IMG/VR virus record: IMGVR_UViG_3300020153_000011
Span: 1-21,482 of that record
Reading direction: 5' to 3' (one strand)
Source: a virus
DNA: 21,482 nt
The translations under genes were made by a program, and so were the position numbers. The notes beneath the pieces were generated by a model. The model saw only the letters and a list, made by a program, of their open reading frames with translations, had not been told where the DNA came from and made no database searches. Position 1 is the stretch's first letter, and the number at the start of each line of letters is the position of its first letter. Positions 1 to 6,590 of the stretch are shown here, in pieces.

Positions 1-42
1 TTCCTCCCACTTATGTCCCACTCATCACCCACCCCTGAGGTC

Positions 43-71
43 AAAAAAACCCCCGAGCGAAGGCTCGGGGG
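43..71 (-). terminator. Intrinsic terminator of the rnpB-like gene
   Basis: Read on the minus strand, a 9-bp GC stem (CCCCCGAGC pairing with GCTCGGGGG, tetraloop CTTC) is followed directly by seven T residues. This is a textbook rho-independent terminator. It lies just downstream of the rnpB-like 3' end on the same strand, which supports both calls. Confidence 0.85.
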
Positions 72-72
72 C

Positions 73-100
73 CCAGGATAGGGCGTAAGCCGGGTTCTGT
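73..100 (-). ncRNA. rnpB: 3'-terminal fragment of RNase P RNA (rnpB), interrupted by the prophage end
   Basis: The minus strand reads CAGAACCCGGCTTACG and then CCCTATCCT before the terminator. The block ACAGAACCCGGCTTA is the strongly conserved 3' strand of helix P4 in bacterial type A RNase P RNA, normally about 20-25 nt from the 3' end, as here. Upstream on that strand (above about 100) I find none of the other conserved blocks, such as the GAGGAAAGTCC region, so only a tail is present. The break coincides with TGT at 98-100, which could be the terminal TG of a Mu-like element. RNase P RNA is essential, so an intact copy must exist elsewhere, perhaps at the far phage end. The identification rests on one short conserved block plus the terminator. 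Confidence 0.6.
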
Positions 101-114
101 TTTTGCGGTCATCT

Positions 115-198
115 TGTAAGCGAGCATGCTTTGAGTTAGTTGGCATAGGACCCGGCTGTAAGCGAGCATGCTTTGAGTTAGTTGGCATAGGACCCGGC
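115..198 (+). repeat. Two identical tandem 42-bp repeats, candidate transposase end-binding sites
   Basis: Two perfect copies of a 42-bp unit (115-156 and 157-198) begin TGTAAGCGAGCATGCTTTGA and end with GGCATAGGACCCGGC. Each contains the palindrome AGCATGCT. They start 14-17 bp inside the presumed phage end. In Mu, two or three about-22-bp sites per end bind the transposase. Position and degenerate copies further in suggest the same role, but binding is inferred. Confidence 0.6.
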
Positions 199-248
199 AA
201 AAGGCGGCAAAAGGCGAACGAAGGCGCTCCTGGACGCGGCAAAAGGCG
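196..248 (+). repeat. Three GGCAAAAGGCG direct repeats
   Basis: GGCAAAAGGCG occurs at 196-206, 206-216 and 238-248. The first two abut and share one base, and they follow directly on the 42-bp repeats. No function can be assigned. They could be bendable or protein-binding DNA in the phage end. Confidence 0.5.
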
Positions 249-293
249 GCGGTCAGGCGGCGCGAGGCGGCGGGATCCGGCGGGAGGGGTGCG

Positions 294-457
294 TCATGCT
301 TTTGGTCAGAAAGTGGCGGTCAGTCCGTGCAGAAGGCGAAATCACGCTGTCTACAACGGCATAGTGCGATAATGAAGGGCTGACTTTGTAAAGTATTAAC
401 TAGGTCCGATTATGCTTTAGGTAAGAAAAGAGCATGCTCCAGGTAAGTGGCATAAGG
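294..457 (+). repeat. Degenerate copies of the terminal repeat motif
   Basis: Three weaker matches to the terminal repeat occur. The best is 430-457 (GAGCATGCTCCAGGTAAG then TGGCATAAGG), which follows the unit with one base missing. A shorter one is at 409-424 (ATTATGCTTTAGGTAAG) and another starts at 295 (CATGCTTTTGGTCAG). The shared core is roughly ATGCTTTRRGTWAG. They could be inner transposase sites comparable to Mu L2/L3. Confidence 0.45.
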
Positions 458-694
458 CTCGTGTTGGTGAGTAAAGATGGCTACAGGCCTGATACAGGAA
501 GGCTAATATTCAATGAGAAAGGAGGACCCGCATCAGAAGGACATAAAAGCGGTTTATGCACTCTAACGCTGTCTAGTAGACAGCATGGGGGAAAGATCAA
601 GGGGTTGAGTAGACAGCGTAGACACCTTTGGTGGAAGGCCGAGAAAACCTTTTGGTGCGGCATTATTCACATCTTGCATATCGGTAGACAGCGT
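344..694. repeat. Four copies of an 11-bp motif ACGCTGTCTAC in both orientations
   Basis: Forward copies lie at 344-354 and 566-576 (last base G). Reverse-complement copies (GTAGACAGCGT) lie at 609-619 and 684-694. The copy at 566 extends into the 17-bp palindrome GCTGTCTAGTAGACAGC at 568-584. The motif does not appear in the coding part of the window. Inverted copies around a palindrome suggest a dimeric DNA-binding protein. Confidence 0.55.
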
Positions 695-769
695 GACGCT
701 GCGAACACCCAAAAGATGAGAGAGCTAACCAATATGCTAATCACAAACTCATGCAATACGCCATAATGC

Positions 770-952
770 TTAGTCTGGTCTTTCCTTGGCCTCTCTCAGC
801 GCTTCCCTGAGCGCCGCTTTGGCGTACCGCTCCTCCGCCTCGTTTCGGCAGAGCTCCGTCACAATGAGCAGGTAGGCGAGGGGTCTGCCCTCTTCCAGGC
901 ACCGCGCGGCCAGGTCTTTCAGGCCCTTGTAGAGCAGGTCCTTTTCGTCCAT
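770..952 (-). CDS. Small hypothetical protein, last minus-strand gene
   Basis: This encodes 60 residues from the ATG at 952, mostly helical and charged (DEKDLLYKGLKDLAARCLEE at the start, EALREAKERPD at the end). I do not recognise a family. A GTG at 982 overlapping the stop codon of the preceding tail gene would give 70 residues, but that start sits in the loop of a strong terminator hairpin. The ATG lies about 9 bp past the terminator T-run and has no clear ribosome binding site, so expression is doubtful. In Mu-like phages a tape-measure gene usually follows the tail assembly chaperones. This gene is far too short for that. Confidence 0.4.
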   Translation of the reverse strand: MDEKDLLYKGLKDLAARCLEEGRPLAYLLIVTELCRNEAEERYAKAALREALREAKERPD

Positions 953-960
953 AGTCCGGT

Positions 961-993
961 CAAAAGCGCCCCCCGGGCTCACTCCCGGGGGGC
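961..993 (-). terminator. Intrinsic terminator at the end of the left late operon
   Basis: On the minus strand a perfect 10-bp stem (GCCCCCCGGG with CCCGGGGGGC, 6-nt loop AGTGAG) is followed by GCTTTT. The stop codon of the frameshifted tail gene falls inside the loop. This would end most transcription of the capsid/tail operon before the 60-residue gene. Confidence 0.7.
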
Positions 994-1382
994 CTTGTAG
1001 CGCCTCTCCAGCCAGAGGGCTTGGGCGGCCAGCTGGACGAACTCCTCCAGGTCGTCAGGGGGTTCCCGGTGCAGCCAGTGGCGGATGAGGGCTGAAAGCT
1101 GGGCCAGGGAGTGGGGCTCCGCCTCCACCTCCCTCAGGCGGTCGGGAAACCCAGGGCCTCCATGAGGCCGTTGGCCGCCTGCAGGGCCAGCCCGGGCTTT
1201 TCGCCCGTGGCGGCGGTCCAGGCCTCGAGGTCCTCCGCCAGCTCCCGGGTGAACTCCAGGGCGCTGGAGAGGGGGGCCCGGGCCACCTTGGCCAGGAAGC
1301 GGTTCAGCTGGTCCACGCTGGGGCGCTTGAAGACGTAGGTCTTGCCGCCGTGCTCAAGGGTGTAGAAGGGGGTTTCCTTCAT
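979..1382 (-). CDS. Tail assembly chaperone, long form by -1 frameshift
   Basis: The chaperone gene stops at 1134, but the -1 frame continues open from there to a TGA at 979-981 and encodes about 53 more residues with good coding character (RLREVEAEPHSLAQLSALIR at its start, ALWLERRYKAPRE at its end). The overlap holds GGGTTTCCCG (1152-1143), which contains two slippery heptamers in the correct phase, G GGT TTC and T TTC CCG. Slippage at the first would give a 134-residue fusion. Paired short and frameshifted tail chaperones upstream of the tape measure are widely conserved in tailed phages, including Mu. The extension has no good start of its own. Confidence 0.65.
1134..1382 (-). CDS. Tail assembly chaperone, short form (Mu gp41-like)
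   Basis: This encodes 82 residues from the ATG at 1382, just after the tube gene. The N-terminus (METPFYTLEHGGKTYVFKRP after the first two residues, K shifted) is followed by helices, as in small tail assembly chaperones that coat the tape measure during tail building. The assignment rests on size, position directly after sheath and tube genes, and the frameshift signal near its 3' end (see the long form). In Mu the corresponding slot is gp41. No tape-measure gene follows, which is unusual for this gene pair. Confidence 0.65.
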   Translation of the reverse strand: MKETPFYTLEHGGKTYVFKRPSVDQLNRFLAKVARAPLSSALEFTRELAEDLEAWTAATGEKPGLALQAANGLMEALGFPTA

Positions 1383-1390
1383 CTAGCCTC

Positions 1391-1804
1391 CTAGCCGTGC
1401 TCCACGCCGCCCAGGATGGTGAACTCCAGCTCCACGGTGACCTTCTCCGTGTCCTGCTCCACGCCCCCGAAGGAGCGCTTGGTGAAGAGGCAGTCCAGGA
1501 TCTTGTCGGTGACCGTGGAGCCCTCCTTCTCGTAGCTCACCACGATGTCAAAGGGCTCCAGCTTCAGGGGGTTCCCCTCGGGGGCCGCGGCCCGGACCCG
1601 GTCGTACTCCTCCCGAAGAAGAGTTACCTTCCCCGAGCCCTCGTAGTTTCCCTTGGTGTAGCCCCTGGGGGTGCGCCCCTTGCCGAAGATGGCGTTCACC
1701 TTTTCGCCGTCCTCGTAGTCAATGGAGAGGACGTCCGCCAGGGGGATGCCCTTCACCTGGATGCTGATGTGCTCCCAGTCGTAGTACCGGCCGTTAATCG
1801 GCAT
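1391..1804 (-). CDS. Tail tube protein (Mu gpM-like)
   Basis: This encodes 137 residues, start ATG at 1804 with GGAGGTGAGGC just upstream. The pattern MPINGRYYDWEHISIQVKGI, then a lysine/glycine-rich beta segment (GRTPRGYTKGNYEGSGKVTL) and a final strand VTVELEFTILGG, is typical of Mu-type tube proteins. The gene follows the sheath gene directly, the conserved sheath-tube order of contractile tails. The product should polymerise into the inner tube through which DNA passes. Confidence 0.85.
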   Translation of the reverse strand: MPINGRYYDWEHISIQVKGIPLADVLSIDYEDGEKVNAIFGKGRTPRGYTKGNYEGSGKVTLLREEYDRVRAAAPEGNPLKLEPFDIVVSYEKEGSTVTDKILDCLFTKRSFGGVEQDTEKVTVELEFTILGGVEHG

Positions 1805-1815
1805 GCCTCACCTCC

Positions 1816-3234
1816 TCACGCGGCGGCCTGAAGGAAGGGGTTCTCAAAGCCGATGTCCAGCTCAATCTCCCGCAGGTAGCCCAGGGGGACGATGCGCACC
1901 TGCAGGCGGAGCCTGCTGGTGGCCAGGATGTCCTGCCCCGGTGGGATGACCACCCGGCCCCGGGCGATCTCCCCCGCCGCCTGCATGACCCGGAGGGGGG
2001 TGTTGGCCCGGGCGATGAGGGAGGCCAGGGAGGCGTTGAGGTCCGTGGGGTCCACGTGCCACTGCACGAAGTCCAGGAGGGCCTGGCGCACCTGGGTCAC
2101 CGCCTTGTCCATGACCCTGCGGTTCTGTACGGTCTTATAGTCGCTGGTGGCGGGCGCGGCCATGCGCCCTTCCACCACGAAGACCCCGTCCCGGCCGATT
2201 AGACGGTAGACGGTGGTGAAGCCCGCGGTGTCCAGGGCCAGGGCGTGGGCGTTGTTGAAGAGGGACTTGCGCCCGAAGTCCGTCTGGACGAAGGGGGCCA
2301 CGGCCACCACCCCGCTCAGGGGCCCCAGCTGCACCCAGGCGGGGGAGATGTGGGGCTTGTGGCGGCTGATCCGGGCCCCGATGCGGGCGGCCAGGGACTG
2401 CACCTCCAGCCTCCCGGTGAGGGTGTCCACCACCTCCCCCCAGGCGGCCACGATCATGACCCGCTTGGAGGAGAAGCCCGCCTTCTCCAACAGGCGGGCG
2501 TTCACCCAGGCGTCCACGTCCTGGCCTGGGGGCACGGTCTCCGTGAGGAAGAAGATGTAGCGGTAGTTGTTCTCCGCCTCCAGGGCCAGGGCGTCCAGGG
2601 CGGCCCACATGGCGGCGTCCGTGGGCTGGGCGATCTGGATGTACTCGTAGAGGATGGGGGCGTTCAGGGCCTCCCGCACCGCCTGCTGGACGCTGGAGAC
2701 GCTGGCCCGGGGGGCGGTGGCCGTGAAGCGGTAGGTCGCCCCCGCCGTGTAGGTCCCGGCGGCGAAGTTAAGGTCCAACCCGGTCCCGGGCAGGGGCACG
2801 CTGGCGGCGGTGGTGGTCTCCAGGCTCTCCGTGTCCCCCCCGTCCAGGCTGTAGACGAAGGTGGCGGTGCCCACGGCCCCGCCCCGGACGATGCGCACCA
2901 CGATCTCGTAGGCGTCCAGGGGGCTCCCGGTGACGGTGACCGCGGGGGAGCTGGGGTTCCCAGAGTCCGCGCTCACGCTCCCCGCGATGTCCGCCTGGGC
3001 CCGCACCGCGTAGACCTGCCCCCCGCCGTAGGCCAGCTGGTCCGCCACCGCCCGGGCCAGGGGGCCCGTGCCCAGAAGGGCTGGCACCCGGGAGAGGTCG
3101 GAGAGGCCCACCACCTGGTTCAGGGGGCCCTGGCTGGAGACCCCCACCACTACCCGCTGGCCCTCCCCGCTGGGGGCCACGATGCCCAGGCCCCCGTCCT
3201 GAATCTCGGGGTACACACCCGGCAGTCTAGCCAC
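1816..3234 (-). CDS. Contractile tail sheath protein (Mu gpL-like)
   Basis: This encodes 472 residues from GTG at 3234, with AGGAGGTGAGGC before it. The N-terminus (ARLPGVYPEIQDGGLGIVAP) and C-terminus (RLRLQVRIVPLGYLREIELD) match the sheath fold; the last part carries the interlocking arms. Residues about 90-175 form a beta-rich insert with FVYSLDGGDTESLE and GTYTAGATYRF, an Ig-like module also found in other phage surface proteins. The sheath shows that the tail is contractile (myovirus type). The gene precedes the tube gene with an 11-bp gap. Confidence 0.88.
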   Translation of the reverse strand: MARLPGVYPEIQDGGLGIVAPSGEGQRVVVGVSSQGPLNQVVGLSDLSRVPALLGTGPLARAVADQLAYGGGQVYAVRAQADIAGSVSADSGNPSSPAVTVTGSPLDAYEIVVRIVRGGAVGTATFVYSLDGGDTESLETTTAASVPLPGTGLDLNFAAGTYTAGATYRFTATAPRASVSSVQQAVREALNAPILYEYIQIAQPTDAAMWAALDALALEAENNYRYIFFLTETVPPGQDVDAWVNARLLEKAGFSSKRVMIVAAWGEVVDTLTGRLEVQSLAARIGARISRHKPHISPAWVQLGPLSGVVAVAPFVQTDFGRKSLFNNAHALALDTAGFTTVYRLIGRDGVFVVEGRMAAPATSDYKTVQNRRVMDKAVTQVRQALLDFVQWHVDPTDLNASLASLIARANTPLRVMQAAGEIARGRVVIPPGQDILATSRLRLQVRIVPLGYLREIELDIGFENPFLQAAA

Positions 3235-3244
3235 GCCTCACCTC

Positions 3245-3445
3245 CTACTCCTTGGCTGTGGGCCCGTGGAGGAACTCCTTCAGGGCCCGTTCAAACTGGG
3301 CCCGGGAGACCCGCGCCCCCACGGCCCAGCCCATGCGCACCCTGAGGCCCGCCAGGGCCCAGGGCTCCACCTTGAGCTCCTCCGCCAGCTCCTCCACGGT
3401 GGGGAGCTGGGCTTCCTGCTCCTGCGTTTGCGTTTCCTTGGCCAT
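3245..3445 (-). CDS. Small hypothetical tail-region protein (Mu gp38 position)
   Basis: This encodes 66 residues from ATG at 3445, one base after the previous stop codon and with GAGGAGG upstream. A TTG at 3463 in the same frame is a weaker choice. After a polar N-terminus (KETQTQEQEAQLPTVEEL) there is a helical segment ending VSRAQFERALKEFLHG. Mu has a similarly small gene (gp38) just before the sheath gene. I recognise it by position and size only; its role is unknown. Confidence 0.6.
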   Translation of the reverse strand: MAKETQTQEQEAQLPTVEELAEELKVEPWALAGLRVRMGWAVGARVSRAQFERALKEFLHGPTAKE

Positions 3446-3446
3446 C

Positions 3447-3932
3447 CTAGACCTCCTCGACAAGGCCTTCCACCTCCACCTCCACGGGCACCCAGGCCAC
3501 CCCGTCCAGGACCTCCACCCCGAAGGGGATCTCCAGGGCCAGGGCGTTCTCCGTGAGCAAGACGCCCTCCTCGTCCGTGTAGACCAGGCTCAGGTCGTCC
3601 AGCCTGGCGTGGTAGGCCCCTCCCGCGGTCAGGGGGGTGGCCCAGAGGTAGAGGAGGAGGCCCACCAGCATGCGGTCCAGCTCCTCCGGGTTCCTGGCGT
3701 AGAGCTCCACCCGGGCCCGGAGGACCCCCTGGTAGAGCCTCCTCGTGGTGCGCTCGGGGCCCGCCTCCACCCGGCTCCCGTCCCGGCGGAGGCTTCCCCC
3801 CACCAGGCGCACCAGGGCCGCGGGGGCGGTGCGGTAGGCCTCTTCCCGGGTGCGCCCCACCAGGATCCGGGTCTCGGGGAGGCCCACCTCCCTGAGTCCC
3901 CTGCGGAGGTAGTCCACAATGGGCTGGGTCAC
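3447..3932 (-). CDS. Tail completion/terminator-like protein (Mu gp37, DUF1834-like)
   Basis: This encodes 161 residues if started at GTG 3932, which overlaps the upstream stop as GTGA and has AAGGAG 11 bases before it. A GTG at 3944 would give 165 residues but lies inside that ribosome binding site. The sequence begins with a helix (QPIVDYLRRGLREVGLPETR) and continues with strands such as GVLRARVELYARNPEELD, ending in beta structure. This fits gp37-like proteins found between gpG and the sheath in Mu-like phages, thought to act at the head-tail junction. Assignment is by order and pattern. Confidence 0.65.
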   Translation of the reverse strand: MTQPIVDYLRRGLREVGLPETRILVGRTREEAYRTAPAALVRLVGGSLRRDGSRVEAGPERTTRRLYQGVLRARVELYARNPEELDRMLVGLLLYLWATPLTAGGAYHARLDDLSLVYTDEEGVLLTENALALEIPFGVEVLDGVAWVPVEVEVEGLVEEV

Positions 3933-4369
3933 CGCTGAAGCCACTCCTTGAGGAGGCGTTCCGCCTCCCGGCGGTCCTCCTCGGTGATGCCCAGGTAGGG
4001 GCGGGCGGGGATGCGCACCTTCCGCCCCCGGCCCGCGTACCCCCCGTACTGGTGGATGCGGGCGTAGACCACGTTGGTGCCCACGACGATGGCGTCCCCC
4101 CGCACCGTCCAGGCGATGGAGTTCCGGAACCTGCCCTGGTTGAAGAGGGGCTTTGCCCCCTTACGGCGTCTCTTGGAGCGGGCCAGGGTGACGGGGGAGA
4201 GGGGGGGCCAGGGGGTGCCGTCGGGGGCCCGGCTCTCCTCAAAGCGGCGGAGGGTGCGGCTCTTCACCCCCTCGGCGATGGCCTCCTTCACCCGGCGGGG
4301 TATCCCCCCGGCCAGCTGGTGGAGCTTTTCCTCCAGCTCCCGCCAGTCCCCCCTGAGCCGCACGCCCAT
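3929..4369 (-). CDS. Virion morphogenesis protein (Mu gpG-like)
   Basis: This encodes 146 residues, ATG at 4369 overlapping the previous stop as ATGA. Family hallmarks are visible: a helical N-terminus, the segment SRAPDGTPWPPLSPVTLARS, then KPLFNQGRFRNSI and VYARIHQYGG. These match the Mu gpG / phage virion morphogenesis family (PF05069), needed for head-tail joining or tail length. In Mu this gene follows F; here it sits in the opposite arm from F, one sign that the late genes were rearranged. Confidence 0.85.
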   Translation of the reverse strand: MGVRLRGDWRELEEKLHQLAGGIPRRVKEAIAEGVKSRTLRRFEESRAPDGTPWPPLSPVTLARSKRRRKGAKPLFNQGRFRNSIAWTVRGDAIVVGTNVVYARIHQYGGYAGRGRKVRIPARPYLGITEEDRREAERLLKEWLQR

Positions 4370-4806
4370 CAGAAGTCCTCCAGGCTCTCCCGGCTGAAGA
4401 CCCGCTTGCCCCGGATCCTCGCCCCGCCCAGGGGCCTGGCCGGGGTGGACGCTGGCGGTAGGGGGAGGGAGGCCCGGCCCACGGCCACGTCCCGAAGGAA
4501 GGCCACGGCGTCTTTGTAGCGGTCCCGCACCGCCTCGTCCGCGGTGCCCGGGCGGATGCCTTTCCTGAGGAAGAGCCGGTACACGGCGATGTCCAGGGCC
4601 CTGGCCTTCAGCACCTCCGGCAGGGCGGGGAGGGGGAGGGCGTAGCGCTGGGCCAGGTAGCTCTCCACCTCTCCCCAGGCCTGGCGCAGGGCCTCCTCGG
4701 CCCGGGCCGCCCCCTGGGGGGTGAGCTCCCCCGCCCCCTCGTCGTCCACCAGGTAGAGGAGCTCCCCCTCGGGGAGAGCCTGCCGGAGGTCATCCAGCCC
4801 GATCAT
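4369..4806 (-). CDS. Head-completion protein (Mu gp36, DUF1320-like)
   Basis: This encodes 145 residues, ATG at 4806 overlapping the capsid stop codon. It begins MIGLDDLRQALPEGELLYLV and has the core AWGEVESYLAQRYALPLPAL, then a helix ending in AVYRLFLRKG. This is the all-helical adaptor pattern of DUF1320 (Mu gp36), usually directly downstream of the major capsid gene, as here. Such adaptors connect portal and tail. The C-terminal about 35 residues are Pro/Arg-rich and look flexible. Confidence 0.8.
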   Translation of the reverse strand: MIGLDDLRQALPEGELLYLVDDEGAGELTPQGAARAEEALRQAWGEVESYLAQRYALPLPALPEVLKARALDIAVYRLFLRKGIRPGTADEAVRDRYKDAVAFLRDVAVGRASLPLPPASTPARPLGGARIRGKRVFSRESLEDF

Positions 4807-5702
4807 CAGCTACCCGCGCCGGTGGAGCCGTAGGCCAGCTGCCAGTAGAGGTAGCCCACGGCCTTGCGCTCGTACACGCCAAAGACGAACTCGTTGTGGT
4901 GGAAGACGTGGTCGTCCTCGGGGTTGGTCTTGGCCACCCACTCGGGGTCCATGCGCCGCTGCAGGATGAGGGGCTTGATGGGCCGGGAGCCGTCCACCAG
5001 GAACCAGTAGCTGGCGTAGCTGTCCACCAGCCAGGGGTTGACCAGGACCTCGGCCGCCCCGTAGTCGGGGTTGGCCCCTCCGTTCGGGAGGGTTGGCACC
5101 CCCACGATCTCCGTGGCGGTGGACGCCAGCCCGGGGCCCACGATGAGGAGAGGGCGCTCCAGGAAGAAGCCCAGAGGGTAGCCCCGGCTGTCCTGGAGGC
5201 TGCGCATGCTGGCCAGGGCCTCCCGGAAGGCTTCACGGGAGAGGGGCGCGGTGCCGGCGTTCTGGTAGTTCTTCTTGCCCACCCGGTGGGTGCTGAAGAA
5301 GTTAGCCCCGTCCGGTCCCTGGGCGCTGAAGCCCTTGAGGAGGAGCTGGGTCACCAGGTAGTCGTCGTGCTGGGCCCAGCGGAAGGCGTACTCGCGGGCG
5401 TTGGCGCCCACCTGGTCCAGGAGGTCGTCCTCCACGTCCTTGCGGGCGATGGCGAAGGTCATCTCCCAGTCGGCGTTCTCAAGGTTGATGGTCTTGAGGC
5501 TCAGGTTCTGGACCTGGCGCTCCCCCTTCCACTCCCGCATGGTGGGGAAGTCCTCCAGCCAGGTGTAGACCCCCACCCGCCCTTCCGTCCTGGACTCCAG
5601 AGCGATCCTGTTCCAGAAGGGCCGGTACTCCTCCCGGGCCTGGAAGACCAGGGCCCGGAGGGAGCGGGAGAGGGCGTGGATGCTATCGCGGTTCAGGATC
5701 AT
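4806..5702 (-). CDS. Major capsid protein (Mu gpT-like)
   Basis: This encodes 298 residues from ATG at 5702, directly after the decoration gene's stop codon. The N-terminus (NRDSIHALSRSLRALVFQAR) and the segment DWEMTFAIARKDVEDDLLDQ are typical of Mu gpT-type capsids (PF10124), as is FFSTHRVGKKNYQNAG in the middle. Length is close to Mu T (about 300). It should adopt the HK97 fold and form the icosahedral shell. Order protease-decoration-capsid matches Mu I-J-T. Confidence 0.9.
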   Translation of the reverse strand: MILNRDSIHALSRSLRALVFQAREEYRPFWNRIALESRTEGRVGVYTWLEDFPTMREWKGERQVQNLSLKTINLENADWEMTFAIARKDVEDDLLDQVGANAREYAFRWAQHDDYLVTQLLLKGFSAQGPDGANFFSTHRVGKKNYQNAGTAPLSREAFREALASMRSLQDSRGYPLGFFLERPLLIVGPGLASTATEIVGVPTLPNGGANPDYGAAEVLVNPWLVDSYASYWFLVDGSRPIKPLILQRRMDPEWVAKTNPEDDHVFHHNEFVFGVYERKAVGYLYWQLAYGSTGAGS

Positions 5703-6086
5703 CTACCACACCTCCACCCAGACGTAGTCTCCGTCCACCTGCAGGGCCCGCCCCGCCTTGGAGCGGCCCGTGCCCGTCTTGCCCACGGTGTTGGGTCCGG
5801 TGGCGTACACGTCTTTCCCCAGCTCCGTGGGGCCCACGGGGTCGGCGGGGTCGTTCTCCAAGCGGAACACCCCCCGGCGCACCAGGACCTGTTTGGCCCC
5901 GTCCCCGCCCCCGGTGTTGTCCACGGTCTCCTGGGCCACGCCCAGGGCGATCTTCCCGGTGCCCGGTCCCGCCTCCTCGGCGTAGCCCCCCGAGACCATG
6001 ACCAGGGCCCCCTGCCGGATCACGGCGTTCGCCTTCACCGGGAGGGCGATCAGGTATTCGTCTAACCAGCGCTCGGTGTCAAACAT
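5703..6086 (-). CDS. Capsid decoration-like protein (Mu gpJ position)
   Basis: This encodes 127 residues, ATG at 6086, three bases after the protease stop. It is beta-rich with an early segment LIALPVKANAVIRQGALVMV, a central KIALGVAQETVDNTGGGDGA and a final DGDYVWVEVW. Such sequences resemble small capsid cement proteins (DUF2190/gpD-like) that stabilise shells by binding capsomer junctions. It lies between protease/scaffold and major capsid genes, the usual place. The family assignment is tentative. Confidence 0.65.
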   Translation of the reverse strand: MFDTERWLDEYLIALPVKANAVIRQGALVMVSGGYAEEAGPGTGKIALGVAQETVDNTGGGDGAKQVLVRRGVFRLENDPADPVGPTELGKDVYATGPNTVGKTGTGRSKAGRALQVDGDYVWVEVW

Positions 6087-6089
6087 AGG

Positions 6090-6590
6090 CTACCCCCACT
6101 TCTGCCAGGCCTCGTCCTTCACGCCCAGGGCCCGGCGGAGCCGCTCGGCGGGGTCCTCCTCCAGGGAGGCCCTGGGCGCCTCGCTCCGGGGCAGGCTGGT
6201 GGGCACCAGCCGGGGCATCCCCTCGAGGGCCTTCCGGGTGGCCTCCAGATCGGCCCGGGCCTGGGCCAGCCAGAACTCCCGCTGGTGGGGCAGGATGCGC
6301 CCCTCCTCCAGGGCGGCCCGCACCAGGGCCTGGGCCTTCTCCTCCCGGGTCTGGGCCCGGAGGGCCTCCAGCTCCGCCCGGGTGCGCTCCAGCTCCGCCA
6401 GGGCGTCCTGGGCCGCCAGGAGCCTGAGGAGCTTGGCCTTGAGCTCCATCGTGTCCTCGCCTCCCAGGCCCAGCTCCAGGACCACCCGGCCCACCCGGGC
6501 TTCCCTCAGCGCCCCTTCCAGGGCCTGGAAGGCCTCCTCCTCCGTGGCCTGGGGCGGGAGCCCCAGGGCCTGCCTCAGCTTCTCCAGCAT
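6090..6590 (-). CDS. Nested capsid scaffold protein by internal start (Mu gpZ-like)
   Basis: Within the protease gene, in the same frame, codon 171 is an ATG (6590) preceded by GGAGG with a 5-base spacer, a strong ribosome binding site. Starting there gives a 166-residue protein (MLEKLRQALGLPPQATEEEA) made almost entirely of coiled-coil helix, the expected form of an internal scaffold. In Mu, scaffold Z is made from an internal start in gene I. The site here makes the same arrangement likely, but use of this start is inferred. Confidence 0.65.
   Translation of the reverse strand: MLEKLRQALGLPPQATEEEAFQALEGALREARVGRVVLELGLGGEDTMELKAKLLRLLAAQDALAELERTRAELEALRAQTREEKAQALVRAALEEGRILPHQREFWLAQARADLEATRKALEGMPRLVPTSLPRSEAPRASLEEDPAERLRRALGVKDEAWQKWG

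Larger units (their letters stand above)
98..769. other. AT-richer non-coding prophage terminus
   Basis: About 670 bp between the rnpB-like fragment and the first phage gene contain no convincing gene. The open frames here lack ribosome binding sites, show no recognisable domain, and run through tandem repeats. GC content is visibly lower than in the rest of the window, especially from 360 to 770. The stretch holds several repeat families, listed separately. Its position between presumed host DNA and phage genes, with short repeats in loose arrays, fits a MuA-type transposase-binding end. The exact boundary is uncertain by a few bases. Confidence 0.6.

Noticed and set aside
103-372. Open frame on the plus strand across the 42-bp tandem repeats
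   Set aside because: Its repeated peptide simply reflects the DNA repeats. It has no ribosome binding site and basic low-complexity composition.
434-766. 110-codon open frame in the AT-rich left end
   Set aside because: No recognisable domain or ribosome binding site, and it runs through the 11-bp repeat motifs. It is more likely non-coding.
2245-3345. Long plus-strand open frame antisense to the sheath gene
   Set aside because: Gly/His/Pro-rich low-complexity product, typical of the antisense frame of a GC-rich gene. The sheath call on the other strand is strong.
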